Numbered from the stretch's first letter, positions 1-8,142 are shown. The stretch is 64,000 nucleotides of DNA from an uncultured Prevotella sp. (GCA_900316295.1 ONCJ01000002.1:1-64000); one strand, 5' to 3'. Program-made: numbers and translations. The notes: generated from the letters alone by a model not told the origin.

Positions 1-41
1 TTATTATATATATAGTAATTTTTGCTAAAACAAGATTTATT

Positions 42-127
42 GGACGTTGGACGTTGGACGCTCCAACATCAATAAATTCGCTCCGCTTTTTGGAGTTAAG
101 GGAGTTAAGGGAGTTAAAGGAGTTAAA
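42..127. repeat. Short tandem repeats in a gene-poor left edge
   Basis: Positions 42-62 hold three copies of a 7-bp unit (GGACGTT, the last changed), and 92-127 hold four copies of a 9-bp unit (GGAGTTAAG or GGAGTTAAA). I see no gene in bases 1-325. Repeats of this style recur in other gaps of the window (9529-9556, 62506-62633, 63371-63410). Confidence 0.8.
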
Positions 128-325
128 GACGTTAGTCTTTTTCCTTGAATATTCCCTATAGGAGTAGAGATTTAAGAAGTAATGTAAAACATTTCTCTTG
201 CCCCCTGCTCCCTGCTCCTCACCACTAAGGAAGCAGAGCTTCCGAAAGTTGAATAACATTCTTTTATGCCCAAAAACTTGTGCAGGACTTGTATTTTCTT
301 GTATTTACTTGTACGTCATAGAAAC

Positions 326-603
326 ATGGAGCCAGCATGGGAGAAAGTACATGGGCTGAAATTTCAGCTCAAGCAAAGAACCATCAGTCAGCATGGGAGA
401 AAATATCTGGGCTGAAATTTCAGCTGAGATCGAGAACCATCAGTCAGCCTAACGGCGGAACACGGAAAATTACTCAGGGAAAATTTTACCTCAGTACATA
501 CAAGGACCCTACTGGTCGTACATTACCTTGCTACACCATTACTGAGGTAGCTATGATGTTGAACACGCAGATCTCGCAGATTTTCTTAGATGACCACGGA
601 TAA
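326..603 (+). pseudogene. Broken small ORF disrupted by a 56-bp tandem duplication
   Basis: An ATG at 326 opens a frame reading MEPAWEKVHGLKFQL that stops inside the second copy of a 56-bp duplication. The second copy, read in the frame ending at 603, gives AWEKISGLKFQL and then about 55 more residues. Because 56 is not a multiple of three, the duplication shifts the frame; removing one copy restores one ORF of about 73 codons. I do not recognise the product. A start at 337 gives 88 codons but reads the two copies in different frames, so that version is unlikely to be the native protein. It could also be chance coding in repeat DNA. Confidence 0.3.
333..446. repeat. Tandem duplication, two copies of 56 bp
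   Basis: Copy one spans about 333-388 and copy two about 389-444. They differ at only a few positions, such as GTACATG versus ATATCTG. The unit length breaks the reading frame of the small ORF it lies in. Confidence 0.85.
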
Positions 604-620
604 CACGGATTCACACGGAT
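595..620. repeat. CACGGAT repeat cluster
   Basis: CACGGAT occurs three times, at 595-601, 604-610 and 614-620, followed by an inverted ATCCGTG near 645. I recall similar strings as intergenic repeats in Bacteroidales genomes. No function is assigned. Confidence 0.6.
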
Positions 621-690
621 GATTTTTGTCGATTTCATCGGCAATCCGTGATACGTGTGTAAAAGTTGTGTAAAAATTGAAAGCAAATAG

Positions 691-722
691 TTTGCAGCTA
701 TGATATAAAGTATGTACTTTTG
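691..722 (+). promoter_or_regulatory. Bacteroidota-type promoter for the lipoprotein gene at 753
   Basis: TTTG at 691-694 and TACTTTTG at 715-722 are separated by 20 bp, matching the -33 TTTG and -7 TAnnTTTG consensus. Transcription would start near 726, which rules out a TTG start at 720. Confidence 0.7.
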
Positions 723-752
723 CTCATGCTAAAAACTCAACGACACTATAAT

Positions 753-1232
753 ATGAAATCAACTATGAAGAAATTATTATTTTTTATTACCGCTTTCATC
801 GGCATGTCGATGATAGTTGCTTGCAGTAAGGATGATGACAATAACAGCACGTCGTCTATTGTGATACAAAGCCAGTATGCATGGGACAATAATAGTGGTG
901 GAATCTCGTCGTTAGTCGCTAACGCAGGTAAAATCGTAAGGTCGTCAGCATCTTTCCAAGAAGCCGTTGGATCGCATAAGGAGAATATGGCTGCAGGAAA
1001 GTATGATGAATTCCTGCAGACGGACTTCAACACCTATAGCATTATTGCCATAACATCATGGTCAAAGGTCAGCAAGGTGAAGTCTGTGGAGGTTAGCGGA
1101 AACACGGCTTATGTCAAGATTAGTACCACGCCACATGGCATCGATGGCAACCGCTACGGCTATGCTGTCGTACGGGTGCAGCCGCAACTTCCCACTAACG
1201 TGTCAAACGTGGTCTTTGTAGAAGAGAACTGA
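753..1232 (+). CDS. Small lipoprotein, paralogue of the broken gene at 2411
   Basis: The product is a secreted lipoprotein of about 160 residues. A hydrophobic signal ends in the lipobox VAC, followed by SKDDDNN; the acidic stretch after the cysteine resembles surface-export signals of Bacteroidota lipoproteins. No catalytic motif is visible. The C-terminal half contains a beta-rich stretch with SVEVSGNTAYVKI, which aligns with SVRLSQEDNTAYITV in the broken gene downstream, so the two are diverged paralogues. The start at 753 (or MKK at 765) is chosen because the promoter -7 box ends at 722. The next gene, an outer-membrane barrel, follows after 46 bp and could be co-transcribed. Function unknown. 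Confidence 0.8.
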   Translation: MKSTMKKLLFFITAFIGMSMIVACSKDDDNNSTSSIVIQSQYAWDNNSGGISSLVANAGKIVRSSASFQEAVGSHKENMAAGKYDEFLQTDFNTYSIIAITSWSKVSKVKSVEVSGNTAYVKISTTPHGIDGNRYGYAVVRVQPQLPTNVSNVVFVEEN

Positions 1233-1278
1233 GGATTTTAATGGTTTGGAAAGATTAAACAACAACAATAATATTATC

Positions 1279-2106
1279 ATGACAAGAAGAATAATTTTAG
1301 CGGCAGCATTGGCAGTCTCGATATTGTCTGCCAATGCTCAGGAGAAAGAGAGTAAATGGAGTATCACGCCAAGGGTTGGCGTGGAGATATCCGACTTTGC
1401 TAACGACAAGATGGAGATATATACCCCGAGGGGAGGCTATGCCATCGGCGTGGAGGCAGAACGACGCATCAGCAAGCTGCTGGGACTCTCAGCAGGTGTG
1501 TACTATACCAAGCAGGAGGTTGGGGAAACGACGCAGGTGTTACTCTCTGAAGATAACAACCTGTTTGTAAATATAATGTATGCGGTAGGCAAACATCCTG
1601 ATAATCTGAGAGACCATATTGATGAGACAAACCTGATTGAAATACAGCACTACACTGGTATGCGCCATGAAATACAACAGATAAACGTACCGCTGCTACT
1701 CAACTTCCATGTATGGAAGGGGTTGACGCTAAAAACTGGTGTGGAATATGCATACCTGCATAAAGCCAAACTTACAAGGGACGTATATGAATACTGGTAT
1801 GAGACGGACCCCAAAATACACTATGAGCCGGGGGAAGCACTTCCTGCATACTCCGTAATTGTCCCACCTGTACAGATTGTCGGTCCGAAATCGGAGAAGA
1901 GTTATAAAAGGAGTGGAAGCATCGGCGAGAAATACCACCGTAACAACATCTCCATACCTATCGGAGTGGCATACTGCTACAAGAACATAGAGTTGGATGC
2001 TCGCTACCTCTTCGGTGTGACGAAGCTGCTGCCGAATGACACCTTCGGCAATCACCTGCGCACAAGTACCTTCCAAATAACACTGGGCTATAGGATAGGG
2101 TTGTAA
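1279..2106 (+). CDS. Outer-membrane beta-barrel family protein
   Basis: The 275-residue product has a signal peptide (MTRRIILAAALAVSILSANA, then Q) and alternating polar and hydrophobic strands typical of the PorT/OMP_b-brl type of small outer-membrane barrel in Bacteroidota: WSITPRVGVEI near the start, GYAIGVEAERRI, and a final strand TFQITLGYRIGL ending in an apolar residue. It probably spans the outer membrane with 8-10 strands; the ligand is unknown. The ATG at 1279 is chosen over an upstream TTG at 1246 because the TTG version adds a polyasparagine stretch before a normal signal peptide. It follows the lipoprotein gene closely, so the two may form an operon. Confidence 0.75.
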   Translation: MTRRIILAAALAVSILSANAQEKESKWSITPRVGVEISDFANDKMEIYTPRGGYAIGVEAERRISKLLGLSAGVYYTKQEVGETTQVLLSEDNNLFVNIMYAVGKHPDNLRDHIDETNLIEIQHYTGMRHEIQQINVPLLLNFHVWKGLTLKTGVEYAYLHKAKLTRDVYEYWYETDPKIHYEPGEALPAYSVIVPPVQIVGPKSEKSYKRSGSIGEKYHRNNISIPIGVAYCYKNIELDARYLFGVTKLLPNDTFGNHLRTSTFQITLGYRIGL

Positions 2107-2108
2107 AT

Positions 2109-2252
2109 GAAAATAAGGAAATCACGGGACTCTCCAAGGAACGGAAAAAAGAAATCGTGAGTGATGTGATGAAAAAATTTGGGGCTGGGCCACGACAAAT
2201 GTCGAGAGTCACGGGACTTCCATACTCGCTAATATATAAACTGAACAAATAG
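2109..2252 (+). pseudogene. Remnant of a RAYT-type (REP-associated) transposase C-terminus
   Basis: Directly after the barrel gene an open stretch without a usable start encodes about 47 residues: a charged helix (SKERKKEIVSDVMKKFG), then MSRVTGLPYSLIYKLNK and a stop. The pattern 'RQ-SR-TG-S-I' is the helix-turn-helix found at the C-terminus of REP-associated tyrosine transposases in Bacteroidota, as I recall that family. The HUH catalytic domain is absent, so this is a dead fragment. The reading frame overlaps the end of the upstream gene. It could instead be the tail of some other small HTH protein. Confidence 0.4.
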
Positions 2253-2342
2253 TGTCAGATAGTGTGATTATAAGAAAGGAATCAAAAACTGAAGTGAACC
2301 TTTAACTGTCCCTATGATTTTAGAATAAATACGGTTAAAAAC

Positions 2343-2373
2343 TTGCATAGACATAAATTAATATCTACCTTTG
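2343..2373 (+). promoter_or_regulatory. Promoter for the interrupted lipoprotein gene
   Basis: TTG at 2343-2345 and TACCTTTG at 2366-2373 are 20 bp apart, a good match to the Bacteroidota consensus. The ATG lies at 2411. Confidence 0.65.
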
Positions 2374-2410
2374 TGCTTGTTTAATGTAATTTTAACTAAT
2401 CAAATCAACT

Positions 2411-2893
2411 ATGAAACATACAATTACGATATCACTCCTTCTCCTTGTTGCAGCTCTAAGTAGCTGCAGCAAGGATGACTGAAAATGGGACGGAGAGAAC
2501 TGTCAGGTGAAGGAACTCAAGACATGGGTTGCCAGTAAATACCCATTGGGATGGAACTCAGGAATACGCATGGCAAATTGGCAGCATGAGTGTAAGTACC
2601 TGTTAGAACAAGAAGCGAAGTATGGTAGTATTACAGAGAATGAGTACAACAACTATATGAATACCGACTTCTCAAAATATACTTTGCTTGTGTATTGCGC
2701 AACCCAGTATGCACCAGTTGTCGAAAGTGTACGATTGTCGCAAGAAGATAATACAGCCTATATTACCGTTCGGATAGACAAAAGTCGTGACAAAATGACG
2801 TTAGACGCAATATCAGGCTACACCACCCTCTGCCGCATATATCCTAAGATACCCGATGGGACAGAGCTTGTAGTTAATGTGATAGAAGAATAG
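2411..2893 (+). pseudogene. Small lipoprotein gene with an in-frame TGA after the lipobox
   Basis: From ATG 2411 the frame encodes a good lipoprotein signal (MKHTITISLLLLVAALSSC, then SKDD), then TGA at 2480-2482, and continues open in the same frame to a stop at 2891-2893. Readthrough would give about 160 residues. The downstream part is related to the intact lipoprotein at 753 (TDFSKYTLL versus TDFNTYSII; NTAYITV versus NTAYVKI), so the coding sense is real. Only one base separates this TGA from a sense codon. A GTG at 2507 could start a 128-residue cytoplasmic fragment, but it would lack a signal. Most likely a recent nonsense mutation; a sequencing error is possible. Confidence 0.7.
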
Positions 2894-2909
2894 AATGTAT
2901 GAATTCAGT

Positions 2910-2925
2910 CCCCTGTTCACAGGGG
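2910..2925. terminator. Short hairpin after the interrupted lipoprotein gene
   Basis: CCCCTG, loop TTCA, CAGGGG forms a six-pair GC-rich stem 17 bp after the stop. There is no clean T-tract, so termination is uncertain. Confidence 0.3.
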
Positions 2926-3099
2926 GCTCTTACCTTTGCATTCAATTATAGAGATAGTTCCATTTTATGCAATAATTCCTATAAATGGATGCAATACGGT
3001 TTAAGTTTTGTAGCTTTGCTAGAGATTTATGCCGTGATGGTGAAAAAAGGGACTTGGAAAGGTTCGTAGGGGAGACTCATGGAAATAACAGGAATACAC

Positions 3100-4476
3100 A
3101 TGAATATGAAGAAAAATATACTTTTCCTTTTACTGCTTATGACCGCAGCGGTTGTCAATGCGCAGGAGCAGAAAAAAGAGCCCAACGACACCGTTCTTAT
3201 GAGAGTGGCGAGGCAATACCGCTATGGTATTATGCGTGAGGTTAATCCCTCCAAGGCTGCAAAGATATATATGCATTTGGCAAGGAAGAACAATGCTGAT
3301 GCGATGAACGAACTTGGCAAGATGTATCTTAATGGCGATGGTGTGGAGAAGAGTCCCAAGCGTGCAATGGCACTGTTCGGCAAGTCTGCAAAGCAAGGCA
3401 ATGCCAAAGCTATGTGCAACCTTGCCCTGATGTACCAGAAGGGCATCGGCGTAAACACCAACTACAGAAAAGCTTTCCTGCTTTATAAGGCAGCCTCGGA
3501 GAAAGGATCTGCCCGTGGTGACTACGGAACGGGCTTTTTTCTGTATAAGGGCATGGGTGTGAAACAAAACTATGATGAGGCTGTACGATATTTGGAGAGG
3601 GGTTCTGCCAAAGGTCATTCAGGCTGCACTTTCCTCTTAGGCTCATACTATGCCAATGGTTTTGGCGACGAACAGGATATCAAGAAAGCCGAGGAGTATT
3701 TCAGTATGGCATCCAAGCAGGGTGACAGCTGGGCTGTTGACGTAGAGAAACGCGGCTTGCTTGACACCATAGCGGTGCGCAGAAGCAGAGTGAAAGCCGT
3801 TCGACGTGAGAAGATACCTACCCCAGAGTTCCTGCCAGCAAACTATGGCACCACAAGGATAGAAAACCTAATAGGCAGGTGGGAGGGAATACTCTATACC
3901 TACGATTGGTCGAACACCAAGATAGCCGACACACAGCCAATGACTTGTGAGTTTGAAGCGTTTGGCGACAGTACAGCTATGTTGTGCTATGTAGGTGACT
4001 CGCTTGTTACCATTTACACCCCTTTCGAGCGTGGCAACTGTTATTATGAGAATAAGCTGAAGTCCTATCAGAAAGAGTTTCCCTGGGTTATTACGAGGTG
4101 CCAGTATGAGCGCAACGACGATTTTCTTACCCTAAGGTTCAGAAGTCTGAATACAAAGAGTCGGGACTATCGACGCCCAATGGTTATGTCGCTTCATAAG
4201 GTAGATGTAAACTCCGATAATGAAGCTACGGGAATACAGGATGCATCATTTGATAACGGCATGCTGTCGCTTGACGTAAACGCTGCTAATAGTGCGGATG
4301 TCACTTTCCATGTGTATTCTGTCAACGGAACACTTGTCAAGACGCTTAGGAAAACAAGCCTGAATTCTGGCGCCAACTCCTTGTCGTATGAACAACTCAG
4401 CCTTTCGCAAGGTTTATATATAATAGAAGGAACAATAGGAGGAAAGACATTCTCTAAGAAATTAACAGTTAAATAA
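3100..4476 (+). CDS. Sel1-repeat protein with type IX secretion sorting domain
   Basis: The roughly 458-residue product has a signal peptide ending near VVNAQ and four to five Sel1 repeats at about residues 40-200 (for example AMNELGKMYLNGDGVEKSP and AKAMCNLALMYQKGIGV), which fold as paired helices for protein contacts. A beta-rich middle follows, and the last 80 residues match a T9SS type A sorting domain: TFHVYSVNGTLVKTL, then LSQGLYIIEG and a KLTVK end. It should cross the outer membrane by T9SS and be released or anchored. The start could be MNM at 3100 or MKK at 3106; a farther ATG at 3079 adds non-signal residues. TAGCTTTG at 3011-3018 may be its -7 box. The binding partner is unknown. 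Confidence 0.85.
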   Translation: MNMKKNILFLLLLMTAAVVNAQEQKKEPNDTVLMRVARQYRYGIMREVNPSKAAKIYMHLARKNNADAMNELGKMYLNGDGVEKSPKRAMALFGKSAKQGNAKAMCNLALMYQKGIGVNTNYRKAFLLYKAASEKGSARGDYGTGFFLYKGMGVKQNYDEAVRYLERGSAKGHSGCTFLLGSYYANGFGDEQDIKKAEEYFSMASKQGDSWAVDVEKRGLLDTIAVRRSRVKAVRREKIPTPEFLPANYGTTRIENLIGRWEGILYTYDWSNTKIADTQPMTCEFEAFGDSTAMLCYVGDSLVTIYTPFERGNCYYENKLKSYQKEFPWVITRCQYERNDDFLTLRFRSLNTKSRDYRRPMVMSLHKVDVNSDNEATGIQDASFDNGMLSLDVNAANSADVTFHVYSVNGTLVKTLRKTSLNSGANSLSYEQLSLSQGLYIIEGTIGGKTFSKKLTVK

Positions 4477-4598
4477 GTTGAATTTATCAATAGAATTAAG
4501 ATAATGTTCCTGACCTTTGCTCCATTGAAGAGTAGGTGTGCCTAAGACTATGGAGGATTTTTCTCTTTTTGTTCATCCCTATGATTATAATTCTGACT

Positions 4599-5900
4599 AT
4601 GAAAAAACAATTATTCTTTGCAGTTTCAATGCTTTTATGTCTTCCCGTCCTGGCGCTTGCTCAGGAAGGGGAACTAATATCTGACCTCGAAAAGATTGGA
4701 AAGGTAGAAAATAATATCCCTCGCATGAAAATTTCCATAGGAGAAGAGAAACTTTCTCCGCGTAAGGAACGACAGTATATTCAACTAACATATGATGACA
4801 TAGCTGTTATACATGGCATAAATAATTTTTCATTTAGATTGCTCAATGCTCTTGACCAACGCGAGAGTGTCATCGTCTCACCACTTAGCATAGCGTGTCT
4901 GCTGAGTATGACGAACAATGGAGCGTGTGGAAAGACGCAGAAGGAAATTAACAAGATGCTGAAATGTACACCAAAAGTTGCAAACAGCTTCTATAATAAG
5001 ATGATACCATTCCTTACAGACAGTCGCTATGGAGCAAAGTTTAATATGGCGAATGCATTGTTTGTTGATCCTCTGTTTCAGATAAAACCGTTATTCCAAC
5101 AGGAGGCTGACAGGAATTACAAGGCACTTGTGAGACGAGTTATAAATGTAGAGGATGTTAATAAATGGTGTAAGTATCAAACGAATGGTATGATTCCGTC
5201 AATCTCTGACAGTCCGCTTGCGGGAGCATCTATGATGGCACTTAACGCGGTGTATTTTGAAAGCCTATGGAAGAATGATTTTGATGTCGCCGACACTAAG
5301 GATGATTATTTTACAATGGAGGATGGTACGAGGAAAAAAATGCCGATAATGCACCAAGAGAGGGGGTATTTATATGGTAAGGGAAAGAACTTTTCCATCA
5401 TGGAGATGCCATATAAGGGGGAAATAGAATACACCATTACTTTCCTGCTGCCAGATACTGATCATACACTCCAACAGGTGCTCGGGCAATTCAATGTAGA
5501 ACAATGGCAGAAGGCACGAAGTGAGATGCACCGCTATCGTGTCGACGTGAAATTACCTCGATTTAAGACGGAATCGGAGTTATTGCTTATTCCTGTTATG
5601 AAGAAGTTGGGAATACTTTCAGCCTTTGATATGGAGCAGGCTGATTTTAGGAATCTGGTAAATTTAAATCCTTCTGACCATATATGTATTTCGGAAATGA
5701 AACAGAAATCTGCGATAGAAGTAAATGAGAAGGGAACAAAGGCTGCGGTTGTTACTGAGGAGAGAATAAGAGTAACTGGACGTGGTGTGACAATGGAAAA
5801 CATCTCCTTTCATGCTACTCGCCCCTTTGCCTACATAATATCTGAAGCCCGAACAGGAACAATTATTTTTATGGGAACGTATTATGGGGATAACATCTAA
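4599..5900 (+). CDS. Secreted serpin (serine/cysteine protease inhibitor)
   Basis: The 433-residue product starts with a type I signal peptide ending near LALAQ and carries the full serpin fold: VIVSPLSIACLLSM in the N-terminal shutter region, NAVYFESLWKNDF in the breach region, and HATRPFAYII after the reactive loop. The hinge reads EVNEKGTKAAVV, with Gly-Thr and small residues at the P15-P9 positions, as in inhibitory serpins that insert their loop into sheet A. By alignment with alpha-1-antitrypsin the loop is about five residues longer, so the P1 residue is not certain; Thr-Gly-Arg or a nearby Arg are candidates. No lipobox, so it is soluble in the periplasm or outside. The ATG at 4599 is chosen because it begins the signal peptide. 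Confidence 0.9.
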   Translation: MKKQLFFAVSMLLCLPVLALAQEGELISDLEKIGKVENNIPRMKISIGEEKLSPRKERQYIQLTYDDIAVIHGINNFSFRLLNALDQRESVIVSPLSIACLLSMTNNGACGKTQKEINKMLKCTPKVANSFYNKMIPFLTDSRYGAKFNMANALFVDPLFQIKPLFQQEADRNYKALVRRVINVEDVNKWCKYQTNGMIPSISDSPLAGASMMALNAVYFESLWKNDFDVADTKDDYFTMEDGTRKKMPIMHQERGYLYGKGKNFSIMEMPYKGEIEYTITFLLPDTDHTLQQVLGQFNVEQWQKARSEMHRYRVDVKLPRFKTESELLLIPVMKKLGILSAFDMEQADFRNLVNLNPSDHICISEMKQKSAIEVNEKGTKAAVVTEERIRVTGRGVTMENISFHATRPFAYIISEARTGTIIFMGTYYGDNI

Positions 5901-5939
5901 CATGATTCCCAGATCCCATGCTCTCCCCCGATATTTCAC

Positions 5940-6150
5940 ATTTTCAGGTCAAGGGTACATGGAGCGCCTCTTGTTGAGGCTAAATGCCAACGTGGTTACT
6001 GCGGAACGATAGTGAGGTTGTGCGGTAATCATACTACAGATACAGCCTAAGGTCACCATGAGTAGGGCGCAACGAGGGTGACGTTTGGCTTTAATCAGCG
6101 TGACAGTAGCGTGTAAACTGAGTGAGAGTAGGCTTTACTCTCGTTATGAG
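5940..6150. ncRNA. Unexplained structured non-coding stretch, possible RNA or intron remnant
   Basis: The 449-bp gap between the serpin and the gene at 6350 has no convincing ORF. It contains three perfect stems: GCCTC/GAGGC with a 5-nt loop (5966-5980), GTCACC/GGTGAC across 6052-6082, and GAGAGTA/TACTCTC with a 5-nt loop (6124-6142), plus GTGCG near 6019. A GTGCG string and stacked stems would fit part of a group II intron domain I, but no domain V or maturase is visible. It may also be a free-standing small RNA. The strand is not established, although the plus orientation is assumed in these readings. Confidence 0.3.
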
Positions 6151-6288
6151 GAGGAAGATAGAAGAAATCAAAGGGACAGGCACTTAATTTCTCTTAAGAA
6201 ATTGTTCAATTAATGCAAAATATGATGCATTGAACGATTTTTTTTACTCAATGGAACATATCTTATATAGGCTTCTAATTGTGCGCAG

Positions 6289-6296
6289 TAATTTTG
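6289..6296 (+). promoter_or_regulatory. -7 box TAATTTTG of the gene at 6350
   Basis: TAATTTTG matches TAnnTTTG and lies 53 bp before the ATG. No clear -33 TTTG is seen. Confidence 0.55.
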
Positions 6297-6349
6297 TGAC
6301 AGAAACGATAGATTCATTCTAATTACTATTAATTAAAAACATTTATTTT

Positions 6350-7216
6350 ATGAAAAAAGTATTACTACTCACGTGCCTAATGGCAGCCACAGTTATCACT
6401 TATGCAACTGACTTATGGGAAGGCGAACATCCAGTAACATGGGAGACAACCCTGAAAATTGAGGCAGCGAAGTTTGCTGAAATTAAAACAGGCGACAAGA
6501 TTGTCGTGGAGTTTAAAGATGCAACAGGAGAAGTTATCGAATTGCACAGCAATGGTGGCATGTTGCCTGGCACACGCTACGCACACTTTATCTATGCTGA
6601 CCAAAGCAAAATCGAGGTATTTGCCACATCCACAATGACAGAATACCTGAAGCAATACGGTATGGAAATCTGCGGAATAGGTTTCACCGCTACCAAGGTG
6701 TGGTATGGTGACGGTAAGGGGGACATCGATGCAAACACCGTTTGGAGCGGCTTCTTCTGGATGGATGAATGGTCAACCCTTGAGATTGCAAAGACCAGCT
6801 TCGATGGTGTCGACTGGAGCAAGTACAAAGCTATCCGCTTCATATCGGAGGCAGGACGTACAGACTATGTCATGAATATTCTTACAAAATTTGGTGATGG
6901 AGGTAAGATTGGCGACCAGACGACTATGACTACGACCAATGAGTATTTTGAACTAAGTCTTGAGGGCGTCAATATGGCGACGGCACTTGAATCTACAGAC
7001 AAACTAATGATTCAATGCAACAAAGAGGCTGGTCAGGCATTCAACTTCACTCAAGTACAACTCATTGAGAAGGAGGAGGCTACTGGTGTCAATGCGGCTA
7101 CAACCATTACGGAGAAAGCTACCGGTGAGAAGTTCGATCTGCTGGGTCGTAAAATAGCTCAGCCTGTCAAGGGCACACTCTATATTATGGATGGAAAAAA
7201 ATACATAGCAAAGTAA
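6350..7216 (+). CDS. Secreted protein with two tandem jelly-roll-like modules
   Basis: The 288-residue product has a signal peptide ending near TYA. Residues of about 22-125 and 126-235 look like two copies of one beta-rich module: LWEGEHPVTWETTLKI and VWSGFFWMDEWSTLEI begin them, each with aromatic residues spaced as in carbohydrate-binding beta-sandwiches. The last 35 residues (EKFDLLGRKIAQPVKGTLYI and onward) match the short C-terminal sorting-like ending common in Prevotella secreted proteins. The same pattern (IxLTG-x-W-xxNITI) is seen in the C-terminal part of the mannan-locus protein at 29667. Glycan binding is inference; no enzyme motif is seen. The gene stands alone between a promoter and a strong terminator. 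Confidence 0.75.
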   Translation: MKKVLLLTCLMAATVITYATDLWEGEHPVTWETTLKIEAAKFAEIKTGDKIVVEFKDATGEVIELHSNGGMLPGTRYAHFIYADQSKIEVFATSTMTEYLKQYGMEICGIGFTATKVWYGDGKGDIDANTVWSGFFWMDEWSTLEIAKTSFDGVDWSKYKAIRFISEAGRTDYVMNILTKFGDGGKIGDQTTMTTTNEYFELSLEGVNMATALESTDKLMIQCNKEAGQAFNFTQVQLIEKEEATGVNAATTITEKATGEKFDLLGRKIAQPVKGTLYIMDGKKYIAK

Positions 7217-7237
7217 AATAACTCAAACGGCTTTACG

Positions 7238-7272
7238 AAGATGAGGATGTGCTGGCACATCCTCATCTTTTT
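7238..7272. terminator. Strong hairpin terminator after the two-module secreted protein
   Basis: A 15-bp perfect stem (AAGATGAGGATGTGC and its complement) is followed by six T residues. The core GAGGATGTG/CACATCCTC recurs at 44451-44476. Confidence 0.85.
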
Positions 7273-7370
7273 TATGTGCCTCCAGTCGGTGTCGTTGTTC
7301 CAAAAGATGATGTTCTGGGGGTAATCTGTCATAATAAGTAGGTATCTGAAATAGTTTTTAAGGTTTTTTG

Positions 7371-7401
7371 TTGGTTGTTTAGAATAAAATCTGTACTTTT
7401 G
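7371..7401 (+). promoter_or_regulatory. Promoter of the aquaporin gene
   Basis: TTG at 7371-7373 and TACTTTTG at 7394-7401 are 20 bp apart. Transcription would start near 7405, which excludes an upstream TTG start at 7375. Confidence 0.65.
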
Positions 7402-7455
7402 CGTTGTATTTATATAGGTAAGGTATCAAGAATAATAACTTTAATAGATGAGAAT

Positions 7456-8142
7456 ATGAAAAAGTATTTAGCTGAAATGGTGGGCACAATGGTGCTCGTA
7501 TTGATGGGCTGCGGCGTGGCTGTCAGCCTGGGTTGCGACCCTGTTAACAACATCCCTGCGGTAGTAGGCACAGCGTTTGCTTTCGGTCTTGCCGTTGTAG
7601 CTATGGCTTATACCATCGGTGGAATATCTGGTTGTCATATCAATCCGGCAATCACTCTGGGCTGCTTCCTCACAGGCAGGATGAATGGTAAGGATGCCTG
7701 CATGTATATTGTTTTCCAGGTAATAGGTGCGTTCATCGGTTCAGCGCTGCTGTTCCTGCTCACATCGTCGAGCAATGACGGCGCTATCACAGGTACTGGT
7801 GCTAACGACCTGCAGCTGGGCGTGAGCACTCTGGGTGGTCTGCTGGCTGAGATTATCTTCACATGTGTGTTCGTATTGGTTGTTCTTGGTGCTACTGCAA
7901 AGACCAATGGTGCTACCAACAACTTCGCAGGACTGGCTATCGGTCTGAGCCTCGTGCTCGTCCACCTCGTATGTATCCGCTATACAGGTACATCTGTTAA
8001 TCCTGCCCGCTCTATCGCTCCTGCCGTATTCCAAGGCGGAACAGCGCTGGCAAACCTCTGGATCTTCATCGTGGGTCCATTCATCGGTGCCGCCATTGCT
8101 GCCCTGATATGGAAGGTTGTTGACCCTCAGGAGGAGAAATAA
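7456..8142 (+). CDS. aqpZ: Aquaporin Z family water channel
   Basis: The 228-residue, six-helix membrane protein has both NPA boxes, in HINPAITLG and SVNPARSIAP. The selectivity-filter residues of AqpZ appear conserved: Phe in AFAFGLAV, His in VHLVC, Thr in TGTSVNPAR and Arg after the second NPA. This favours water over glycerol. It would act in the inner membrane in osmotic adjustment. The length is typical. The ATG at 7456 (MKKYLAEMVG) is chosen because it lies downstream of the promoter and starts helix one. It is monocistronic, flanked by a promoter and the hairpin at 8171-8205. Confidence 0.95.
   Translation: MKKYLAEMVGTMVLVLMGCGVAVSLGCDPVNNIPAVVGTAFAFGLAVVAMAYTIGGISGCHINPAITLGCFLTGRMNGKDACMYIVFQVIGAFIGSALLFLLTSSSNDGAITGTGANDLQLGVSTLGGLLAEIIFTCVFVLVVLGATAKTNGATNNFAGLAIGLSLVLVHLVCIRYTGTSVNPARSIAPAVFQGGTALANLWIFIVGPFIGAAIAALIWKVVDPQEEK

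Noticed and set aside
2480..2482. TGA as selenocysteine or reassigned codon
   Set aside because: No SECIS-like hairpin was seen next to it, TGA stops other genes in the window normally, and the paralogue has no cysteine or tryptophan at the site that would require it.
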